NCBI GenBank assembly: GCA_016463455.1
Contig: JAEMRG010000064.1
Span: 2,264 to 9,168, forward strand
Length of the DNA stretch: 6,905 nt
Source: Rhodoferax sp.
Lineage (GTDB): Bacteria > Pseudomonadota > Gammaproteobacteria > Burkholderiales > Burkholderiaceae_C
Direction: 5' to 3'
The translations under genes were made by a program, and so were the position numbers. The notes under the pieces are model-generated. The model was not told the origin of the DNA. It did no database searches and saw only the letters and a program-made list of their open reading frames with translations. The stretch's first letter is position 1, and each line of letters begins with the position of its first letter. Shown here piece after piece: positions 1-5,605 of the stretch.

Positions 1-1155
1 CCGGCCGCTGCCACGCTGGGCTGCGCCTTGTGGCTGAGCCAAGGAAGTCCCCGCTTCAAAGCCTTGGTGCGCACGGCAGCGGGCGTGGGTTTGAGCGTGG
101 TCGTCGCACTGGGCGTTTTCGCGCTCTGGTTTGTGCTGGACCCTGATCCGCGGGCGGTTTGGCAGGAGTTTGTGATCGGCGAAAACGCCGGCAAGCTGCA
201 AACCGGCGGCTATTGGCAAGCGGCCTTGAACGGGGACTATCCCGTATGGCAGCAAGCCTTGGCCTACCCGGAAAACGCGGGGCTGCTGCTGCCCGTGGCA
301 CTGGGCCTGTGCTGGTACGCACTGCGCTGCGCTTGGCTTGGCCATTGGCGGGCCTGGGCCGGTCAACCCCAGGGCACGCTTTTGATCTGGCTGCTGGTGT
401 GGCTGCTGGTCTTTAGCATCCCTAGCCAACGCTCAGCGCGCTACGTCATTGCGGCCATGCCGGCCTTTGCCATCCTGCTGGCGATGTACTGGGAGCGTCT
501 GGCGCGCGGCTGGTTTTTTGCCGTTTTACTGATCGGTGCGATTGCTTTGACACTGTTAGCCCGGATTGGCTGGGTTATGCACGGCTTGGGCATAGGCACA
601 GACCTGGAGCTAGGCATCACCTTGATGTGCGCCGCGCTGGGCTTGACCGCCTGCCTTGGCGGCTTCTTGGACGCGCGCTGGACGCGCAACAGCGCCTTGG
701 CCGCTACGCTGGCGCTATACGCCTGTTTCAGTGCTATGACCGCACCACTGGCTGGCGCGCAAGCGGGCTATAGCGCAGCCATTCAGGCGCGCATGCAAAA
801 GCTGCGTATCGCAGTGCCCAATGGCTTTAACGGGCAATACGAGCGCTTTGCCTTTTTGCTGCCGGGCAGTACCCTGGTTCCCTATGACGTCGAAGGTCGC
901 AACACCGCAAGCCTGCGCCCGGATCTGCCTGCCGCAGAACGCCTTGACTATTTGCTGGAAGGCTTTGACGCGGTGGTGTGGATCGACGCCGAAACAGCGC
1001 AGACGCCATTAACTTGCCTACCGCGCTGCGAGCTGCTGGCGCAGCGCTGGCATGTGAAAAGCCGCCACCGCGCTGGGGAAGTAAGGCTATCGAATATTTG
1101 GCAGCCCCAGGAGTGGTTGTTTGGCAAAGAGCTCTTAATCATCAGCAAGCCCTGA
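1..1155 (+). CDS. ArnT/GT39-like membrane glycosyltransferase, C-terminal part (5' truncated by window edge)
   Basis: The frame is open from the first base and ends at TGA 1153-1155, giving 384 visible residues; the true start lies upstream, so the TTG at 28 is not a credible start. The visible part is an integral membrane protein with several hydrophobic segments (roughly residues 22-46, 96-112, 124-140, 145-163, 175-192, 205-221 and 232-250) followed by a soluble C-terminal domain of about 130 residues. The stretch FSIPSQRSARYVIAAMPA (about residues 138-155) resembles the conserved block of GT-C transferases of family 39 (ArnT and protein O-mannosyltransferase relatives), which use a polyprenyl-phosphate sugar donor at the periplasmic face. 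The N-terminal catalytic acidic loop is outside the window, so activity cannot be judged. Substrate unknown. It converges with the gene on the opposite strand, 17 bp away. Family call fairly sure, substrate not. Confidence 0.8.
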   Translation, partial: PAAATLGCALWLSQGSPRFKALVRTAAGVGLSVVVALGVFALWFVLDPDPRAVWQEFVIGENAGKLQTGGYWQAALNGDYPVWQQALAYPENAGLLLPVALGLCWYALRCAWLGHWRAWAGQPQGTLLIWLLVWLLVFSIPSQRSARYVIAAMPAFAILLAMYWERLARGWFFAVLLIGAIALTLLARIGWVMHGLGIGTDLELGITLMCAALGLTACLGGFLDARWTRNSALAATLALYACFSAMTAPLAGAQAGYSAAIQARMQKLRIAVPNGFNGQYERFAFLLPGSTLVPYDVEGRNTASLRPDLPAAERLDYLLEGFDAVVWIDAETAQTPLTCLPRCELLAQRWHVKSRHRAGEVRLSNIWQPQEWLFGKELLIISKP

Positions 1156-1190
1156 AACGCCGGCTTCGCCAACTAGGCGCGCTGGCGTTT
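1155..1190. terminator. Hairpin at convergent gene ends, possible bidirectional terminator
   Basis: AAACGCCGGC (1155-1164) can pair with GCTGGCGTTT (1181-1190) with one G-T wobble, and an inner CGCC/GGCG stem (1167-1170 with 1176-1179) closes an AACTA loop. The structure covers the stop codons of both converging genes. Each strand ends in only three T residues, so intrinsic termination would be weak. The placement supports a terminator role; function is inferred. Confidence 0.4.
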
Positions 1191-1886
1191 GCGGTAGCGC
1201 ATGAGCACATAGCCATGCAGGCCGACGAACAACCAAGGATCGAGCACCGCGTCCCACAAATTGCCGGTGGGCCAACGGGATACCCAAAACAAGGCCAGCA
1301 CCGGCAGCAGCACTTTGGATGGTGCTTGCATCAGCGTCGATGCGCGGCCACTGGCGATCCATGGCCACAGGGCTACCAGCAAAAGCAAGCCATTGGCCGA
1401 GGGATGAAATCCCCAGGCATAGACGCTCCAGGGCAAATACGCAAAGACATCCAACAGCAGCAACCAGCCCATGGCGATGCCAAAAAGCGCATAGCGGTCT
1501 TGCCATGCAAGGCTGCGCTGTCTGGCGCTTGCAGGGTCAGGGTATTGCGCGCTTTGGGGCCATCGGCGCTGCACCACACTGCGCCATAGGTAGCTTAGGG
1601 CCAAGCCAATGGCCATGAGACTGGGCGTCTGAAATGCCAGCCCCAACCAATAACTCAGGCCCCAAGGACCGGGAATGCAGGCCCACAATGCACCTACCAA
1701 GGCCAGCAGGCGGCCTTTGTCGCGCAGCCAGCGCGCATCAAAGCATTGCACCAGGGCCGTGACGAGCGCCGCCAACACCAAGGCCCAGCCCGCTTGCCTG
1801 AGCATGGGCAGCAAAGACGGCTGCGGCAACAGGGGTGCTGCATCCTGCACCAGACGCAGCCAATCGGACCCATCCACCCAGCTCAT
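1173..1886 (-). CDS. Unrecognised multi-pass inner-membrane protein
   Basis: A 237-residue protein that I do not recognise. It is strongly hydrophobic and Trp/Leu-rich with about six or seven likely membrane segments (roughly residues 32-48, 59-80, 87-103, 132-151, 163-178, 190-204 and 212-229) and a basic C-terminal end (RYRKRQRA), which suggests a cytoplasmic C terminus by the positive-inside rule. A polar loop rich in Arg, Gln and Pro lies at about residues 104-130. The ATG (1884-1886) overlaps the TGA of the upstream sialidase-like gene as ATGA, and an AAGGGC ribosome-binding sequence lies a few bases before it inside that gene, so translation is probably coupled. This ties its role to the sialidase-like protein. 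No catalytic motif is visible. The opposite-strand frames here are judged to be shadows. Confidence 0.75.
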   Translation of the reverse strand: MSWVDGSDWLRLVQDAAPLLPQPSLLPMLRQAGWALVLAALVTALVQCFDARWLRDKGRLLALVGALWACIPGPWGLSYWLGLAFQTPSLMAIGLALSYLWRSVVQRRWPQSAQYPDPASARQRSLAWQDRYALFGIAMGWLLLLDVFAYLPWSVYAWGFHPSANGLLLLVALWPWIASGRASTLMQAPSKVLLPVLALFWVSRWPTGNLWDAVLDPWLFVGLHGYVLMRYRKRQRA

Positions 1887-3094
1887 GGTCGCCCTTTGTC
1901 AGGCGCTGCCCAGGCCTGCGACACCCAGGCAAATCGCTGCCAGGCAATCGACTGGCGCTGGTCGGTATAGCTCACCCAGACCTGGCCATCGACCAAGGCC
2001 ATGGCCGGGTAGGAGTATTCGCTTCCCGGTGGCCCGTTTTCCAATTCCACCATGCTGCTCCACAGGGTTCCGTCCAGCGAGGAAGCCATACGCAAGCGGT
2101 CGCGGCCGCTTTTTTGCGGGTTGTACACCAGCAAGTGCTGCCCGCCTGCCGTCAGCGTGGCGACGCTGGCATTGGGGTTATCCAAGGGCAAATCTTCGGC
2201 GTCTGACCACCGGACGCCAGCATCAAGGGTGCGAGCCACGCGGATGCGGCCCGCAGGCCCGCTATCGCGCATCAAAGCGAGCCACTCGCGCTGGTCCCGT
2301 GCCAGCAAGGCCGGTTGCAGCATCTGGCCTTGGGTTGACATCGGCGCCATCGCGCGCAAAGCACCTTGCGCATCCAGACGCAGGGCCACCGGGTATTTGC
2401 GCGCCAGTTCAAAGTAGGCTGGCAACACCAGGCCACCGTCGGCCAAGGGCAAGGGGGCGGTGCGCACCAGGTAGCTGGTATTCCAAAGCCAGGACAAGGG
2501 CAACACCGCCACAGCCTCCCAGGCCCATGGCGCCTGCGGCGTGGGTGCAGACTGACGCAAATGCACCACCCGCCCAGCCGCCCAGCCGCCTAAACCGGTG
2601 GCCACAACAAACAAATGCACTTGCCCCTGTCCATCCAGCCAGGCTACCGGATTGCCAATACGGCGGATGCCAAACCCTAGCTGCGCCCCCATCTCCCAGC
2701 GGTCCACCACCCTACGGGCGGGGGACCAGCTGCCACTGGCACGGTCCAGCGCCGACATGGCGATCTGGACATTGGGCGCACTCTCGCGGTCCCCGGCAAA
2801 CCAAAAAGCCAGCAGCGCCGATGGATGCGTGGCCGGCAGTGCAAGCAAGGCGCTGGCATGCGCGGCCGGCACGCCCTGGGGCATGGGAATATGCCCCTGT
2901 CCCGTACGCTCCCAATGTCCGCCCGCAAGCGCGGCTTGCGACGAGCTTGGAACAGCGCCTGCCACTTGCGCTAGGGTCACCTGCGCGGCCTGCGCAGGCA
3001 CCAGTGGCGCACGCCGGCCGGCATCGGCCAGACACAGCAGCGCGGCGATGGCCAGCGCCGCAGCGGCGCGCAACAAACGGAAAGAAAAACCCAT
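1883..3094 (-). CDS. Sialidase-like BNR-repeat protein, probably exported or membrane-anchored
   Basis: A 403-residue protein with an N-terminal signal or anchor (basic FRLLR, then a hydrophobic run at about residues 9-24). The rest reads as a six-bladed sialidase-fold (BNR repeat-like) domain: HASALLALP followed by LLAFWFAGDRESAPNVQIA (residues 79-114), GNPVAWLDGQGQVHLFV (147-163), a DNPNAS block (305-310), two degenerate Asp-boxes (TLDAGVRW 289-296 and SLDGTLW 339-345), and EYSYPAMALVDGQVWVSYT (359-377). These blocks match the family often annotated as exo-alpha-sialidase in proteobacteria. The arginine triad and Tyr/Glu of true sialidases cannot be assigned by eye, so hydrolase activity is unproven; a carbohydrate-binding or lyase-like role is possible. 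The start is the ATG at 3094; the ribosome-binding site before it is weak. It is the first gene of a coupled pair with the membrane protein downstream. Confidence 0.8.
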   Translation of the reverse strand: MGFSFRLLRAAAALAIAALLCLADAGRRAPLVPAQAAQVTLAQVAGAVPSSSQAALAGGHWERTGQGHIPMPQGVPAAHASALLALPATHPSALLAFWFAGDRESAPNVQIAMSALDRASGSWSPARRVVDRWEMGAQLGFGIRRIGNPVAWLDGQGQVHLFVVATGLGGWAAGRVVHLRQSAPTPQAPWAWEAVAVLPLSWLWNTSYLVRTAPLPLADGGLVLPAYFELARKYPVALRLDAQGALRAMAPMSTQGQMLQPALLARDQREWLALMRDSGPAGRIRVARTLDAGVRWSDAEDLPLDNPNASVATLTAGGQHLLVYNPQKSGRDRLRMASSLDGTLWSSMVELENGPPGSEYSYPAMALVDGQVWVSYTDQRQSIAWQRFAWVSQAWAAPDKGRP

Positions 3095-3282
3095 TGGCGC
3101 ATCTTAGCGGTCGGGCCTGTGACCACTTATCGCTTGCGCCCAAGGCATTCATGCCGATGGAGCGGCGGGCTGTGTGCATGTCAGTGCAAGACCTGCAAGA
3201 TCTGCCGCTACAGCGCAGCCCGACCACTAAACTGCGGCCTTCACGCTAGCTAGCGTGTACCTGCACTCGAGGCTTTTAATCT
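3095..3282. promoter_or_regulatory. Divergent intergenic region between sialidase-like and pirin genes
   Basis: This 188-bp gap must hold the start signals for both the minus-strand sialidase-like pair and the plus-strand pirin gene. On the plus strand TAAACT (3228-3233) is a possible -10 element (4 of 6 consensus bases), but I see no convincing -35. An 8-bp inverted repeat, GGTCGGGC (3109-3116) and GCCCGACC (3218-3225), brackets most of the region. GAGG (3269-3272), 10 nt before the pirin ATG, is an acceptable ribosome-binding site. No clear sigma70 promoter is visible on the minus strand. Confidence 0.45.
3242..3257. promoter_or_regulatory. Perfect 16-bp palindrome, candidate operator for the pirin gene
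   Basis: CACGCTAGCTAGCGTG is a gapless perfect inverted repeat centred between 3249 and 3250, ending 25 bp before the pirin ATG. It contains the tetranucleotide CTAG twice, a word generally scarce in proteobacterial DNA. It lies just downstream of the possible -10 TAAACT (3228-3233), around the expected transcription start, where a dimeric repressor would block transcription. No T-run follows, so a terminator is unlikely. The regulator is unknown. Confidence 0.5.
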
Positions 3283-4302
3283 ATGGCAAACCACAGCATT
3301 CTCGCGATCGCGCCTTTGGGATTTCCCTGGCAAACCATAGACCCGTTTTTGTTCTGCGTCCACCACGACGATGCCTATCCGCCCGGCAATGCGAATATGG
3401 GGCCCAAGGCCGATCTGGGCGGACGCAATATCGGTCAGGACTTTGAAGGCAAAGACGGCTGGCGCATGTACCACGGCACCACGGTGCCGGGCTTTCCGGC
3501 CCATCCGCACCGAGGCTTTGAAACCGTCACCATCGTGCGCCAGGGTTTTATCGACCACTCCGACTCGCTCGGGGCCACTGCCCGCTTCGGACCGGGCGAT
3601 GTGCAATGGCTCACTGCAGGCAAAGGCATTGTGCACTGCGAAATGTTTCCGCTGCGCCAAACGGAGGCCGCCAACCCAGCCGAGTTATTCCAGATTTGGC
3701 TCAATCTGCCGGCGCGTAAAAAAATGGCCGAGCCGCACTTCACCATGCTCTGGGCCGACAGTGTCCCCTTGCTTGAATTTACCGACGCAAACGGGCGCAA
3801 GACTTCGGTGCAAGTGGTAGCCGGAACGCTGGAACAGGCGCGCGGCGCAGCGCCTCCGCCGGACTCCTGGGCCTCTGAGACGGACGCCGACCTGGCCATT
3901 TGGACTATCCGCATGCAAGCCGGCGCGCAATGGACCGTGCCAGGCGCAAGCCACGCGCAATCGCGGCGCCGACTTTACTATTTTCGAGGCAGCGGGCTCA
4001 CCGTCAATGGCCAGACGATTGCATCGCGGTCGGTAGTGGAGGTGCAGGCGCAAGATGCCATTGCGCTACAGGGTGGCGACGACGAGACGCAATTGCTGAT
4101 GCTGCAAGGCCGCCCTATCGGCGAACCGGTGGCGCAGCACGGCCCCTTTGTCATGAATACCCAGGCTGAAATCCACCAGGCCTTTGCCGATTACCGCCGC
4201 ACCGAATTTGGCGGCTGGCCCTGGGGCCGCAGCGACCCGGTGCATCCACGCGACAAAGGGCGCTTTGCCCAGCATGCCAACGGCCGCGTCGAAGAGCGCT
4301 AG
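3283..4302 (+). CDS. Pirin family protein (bicupin, metal-binding)
   Basis: A 339-residue pirin. The N-terminal cupin is well conserved: FPAHPHRGFETVTIVRQG (residues 71-88) and GIVHCEMF (115-122) supply the expected metal ligands His74, His76, His118 and Glu120, matching the iron-binding His-His-His-Glu set of human pirin. The GDVQWLTAGKG block (105-115) and the C-terminal FADYRRTEFGGWPW (about 299-312) are also typical. The second cupin is more divergent, as usual. The protein is a little longer than many family members (about 230-300), with an extra C-terminal end rich in Arg. Family members act as quercetin dioxygenases or redox/metal-dependent regulatory partners; which applies here cannot be told. 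The ATG start is supported by GAGG 10 nt upstream and by the usual pirin N-terminal length. The next gene starts 59 bp downstream in the same direction, so a joint transcript is possible. Confidence 0.92.
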   Translation: MANHSILAIAPLGFPWQTIDPFLFCVHHDDAYPPGNANMGPKADLGGRNIGQDFEGKDGWRMYHGTTVPGFPAHPHRGFETVTIVRQGFIDHSDSLGATARFGPGDVQWLTAGKGIVHCEMFPLRQTEAANPAELFQIWLNLPARKKMAEPHFTMLWADSVPLLEFTDANGRKTSVQVVAGTLEQARGAAPPPDSWASETDADLAIWTIRMQAGAQWTVPGASHAQSRRRLYYFRGSGLTVNGQTIASRSVVEVQAQDAIALQGGDDETQLLMLQGRPIGEPVAQHGPFVMNTQAEIHQAFADYRRTEFGGWPWGRSDPVHPRDKGRFAQHANGRVEER

Positions 4303-4361
4303 GGCGGTGGAACGGCGCTTGCTGCAAAATGCGCGACTTTCCCGAAACGCTTGGATACGCC

Positions 4362-5456
4362 ATGTCACTGATTCCCGCCACCATACTCACAGGCTTTTTA
4401 GGTTCGGGCAAGACCACTTTGCTCAAACGCATACTGACCGAGGCGCACGGCCAAAAAATCGCGGTCATCGAAAACGAATTCGGTGAGGAAAACATCGACA
4501 GCGATATTTTGGTCAGCGACACCCAGGAACAAATCATCCAGATGAGCAATGGCTGCGTCTGCTGCACCATCCGCGAAGACTTGCGCACCACCTTGCAAGA
4601 CTTGGCAGAGAAAAAGCGCAAAGGCGAACTGGACTTTGACCGCGTCATCATCGAAACCACCGGCCTGGCCGACCCCGGCCCGGTGGCGCAAACCTTTTTC
4701 ATGGACGATGAGGTGGCCGAGTCCTACCTGTTGGACGCCATCCTGACCCTGGTGGACGCCAAACACGCGCCCGACCAGCTCAACGAACGCCAGGAAGCTC
4801 GGCGCCAGGTGGGTTTTGCGGACCAGATTTTCATTAGCAAGTCCGACCTGGTCAGCGCCGACGCCTTGAATGCACTGACCCACCGCCTGCAACACATGAA
4901 CCCGCGTGCGCCGCGGCATATTGCACACTTTGGCGCGATGGACATTCACAACGTGCTGGATTTACACGGTTTCAACCTCAACGCCACCTTGGACATCGAC
5001 CCCGAGTTTCTGAGCGGCGGCGAGCATGCGCATGCGCACGGAAATGAGCACCATGACCATGAACACGGACCCGACCATGCAGACCATGCGCATGGCCCCG
5101 ATTGCGACCACCCCTCGCACGCCCACGAGGCACACCATGGCCACCACCACCATGTCGATGACGATGTGAAAAGCTTTGTGTTCAGGTCCGAGCGCCCTTT
5201 TGATCCGGGCAAACTGGAAGACTTTCTAGGCGCTATCGTCAATATTTACGGCCCGCGTATGTTGCGCTACAAAGGTGTCTTATTTATGCAAGGCAGTGAA
5301 CGTAAAGTGATCTTCCAAGGCGTGCACCAGTTGATGGGCAGCGATCTGGGTCCTCTATGGGGTGCTGACGAAGTCAAGTCCAGCAAACTGGTGTTTATTG
5401 GTATCGACTTGCCCAAAGACATCTTGTTGCAAGGCATGGAGCAGTCCCTGGTGTGA
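4362..5456 (+). CDS. COG0523/CobW-family GTPase, putative zinc metallochaperone with His-rich insert
   Basis: A 364-residue G3E-family GTPase. Visible motifs: Walker A GFLGSGKT (residues 11-18), ENEFGE (37-42), the metal-binding GCVCC motif (Cys65, Cys67, Cys68), IIETTGLADP (96-105), the base-recognition motif in the form SKSD (159-162, where NKxD is usual), and a CobW C-terminal domain from about residue 270. Between the domains, residues 222-264 contain 19 histidines in 43 positions with interspersed Asp/Glu, a probable Zn(II)/Ni(II)/Co(II)-binding segment. The family uses GTP hydrolysis to hand metal to client proteins; this member resembles the YjiA/YeiR/ZNG1-type zinc group more than cobalamin-pathway CobW, and no cobalamin genes are nearby. 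The ATG at 4362 is preferred over the in-frame ATG at 4329, because the family begins a few residues before the P-loop and GGA (4353-4355) lies close upstream. It lies between pirin and dksA. No AT-rich Zur-type palindrome is visible upstream. Confidence 0.93.
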   Translation: MSLIPATILTGFLGSGKTTLLKRILTEAHGQKIAVIENEFGEENIDSDILVSDTQEQIIQMSNGCVCCTIREDLRTTLQDLAEKKRKGELDFDRVIIETTGLADPGPVAQTFFMDDEVAESYLLDAILTLVDAKHAPDQLNERQEARRQVGFADQIFISKSDLVSADALNALTHRLQHMNPRAPRHIAHFGAMDIHNVLDLHGFNLNATLDIDPEFLSGGEHAHAHGNEHHDHEHGPDHADHAHGPDCDHPSHAHEAHHGHHHHVDDDVKSFVFRSERPFDPGKLEDFLGAIVNIYGPRMLRYKGVLFMQGSERKVIFQGVHQLMGSDLGPLWGADEVKSSKLVFIGIDLPKDILLQGMEQSLV

Positions 5457-5520
5457 GCGTTTTTGCAGCCGCTTACGGGCTTACAACAAGCGGTCTTGAC
5501 TTGCCTGTACACTCGCGCGC
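5457..5520 (+). promoter_or_regulatory. Promoter-bearing gap before dksA, weak candidate only
   Basis: A possible -10 element TACACT (5508-5513, 4 of 6 consensus bases) is followed by an all-G/C discriminator (CGCGCGC, 5514-5520), the type seen at stringently controlled promoters. No good -35 sits at the right distance; TTGACT (5496-5501) is too close. A 6-bp inverted repeat CCGCTT (5469-5474) and AAGCGG (5488-5493) could be a weak end signal for the cobW-family gene, but it has a 13-nt loop and no T-run. Confidence 0.3.
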
Positions 5521-5605
5521 CGAACAAGGAGGCAGCCCGGCGGGGCGGGTCAATAGCTGAACTTCCCGCAATCGGGGCCCATGGGTTTCTACTAGGAGAC
5601 ACGAA
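5521..5605 (+). promoter_or_regulatory. Structured leader of dksA
   Basis: The leader holds a consensus Shine-Dalgarno word AAGGAGG (5526-5532) with no start codon at usable distance. GGAGG (5528-5532) can pair with CTTCC (5562-5566) and the adjoining CAGC (5533-5536) with GCTG (5556-5559), a 9-bp stem with a 2-nt bulge and one G-T pair. GCGGG (5545-5549) and CCCGC (5565-5569) form a competing stem. A four-codon reading frame (ATG 5581, stop TAG 5593-5595) ends inside the real ribosome-binding site. Pairings are read by eye; a regulatory role is inference. Confidence 0.4.
5593..5599 (+). promoter_or_regulatory. Ribosome-binding site that fixes the dksA TTG start
   Basis: TAGGAGA lies 6 nt before TTG 5606-5608. 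The frame is closed upstream by TGA 5555-5557, no ATG or GTG lies between, and the first internal ATG is at about residue 155, so TTG is the best supported start. GTTTC (5585-5589) can pair with GAGAC (5596-5600) with one wobble, which would partly cover this site. Confidence 0.8.

Noticed and set aside
978..1589. A 203-codon plus-strand frame crossing the convergent junction
   Set aside because: It overlaps the end of the GT39-like gene in another frame and lies antisense to the membrane protein. The product is low-complexity and shows no family features.
1675..3249. A 524-codon open frame on the plus strand opposite the sialidase-like gene
   Set aside because: Its translation is Arg/Pro/Ala/Ser-rich without domain features, while the minus strand encodes a recognisable signal sequence, Asp-boxes and conserved BNR blocks. 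It is a GC-rich shadow frame.
4329..4361. Upstream in-frame ATG extending the CobW-family protein by 11 residues
   Set aside because: No ribosome-binding site at usable distance, and the family normally starts a few residues before the P-loop, as the ATG at 4362 does.
4303..4361. Zur box or promoter before the CobW-family gene
   Set aside because: No AT-rich dyad resembling a Zur site and no paired -35/-10 are visible. CAAAAT (4325-4330) resembles a -10 but has no -35 partner.
4962..5242. Minus-strand frames opposite the His-rich segment
   Set aside because: They are antisense reflections of CAT/CAC-rich codons in the CobW-family gene, giving artificial Met/Val/Cys/Trp-rich peptides.
5469..5493. 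CCGCTT/AAGCGG inverted repeat as terminator of the CobW-family gene
   Set aside because: The stem is only 6 bp with a 13-nt loop and no T-run follows, so it does not support an intrinsic terminator.
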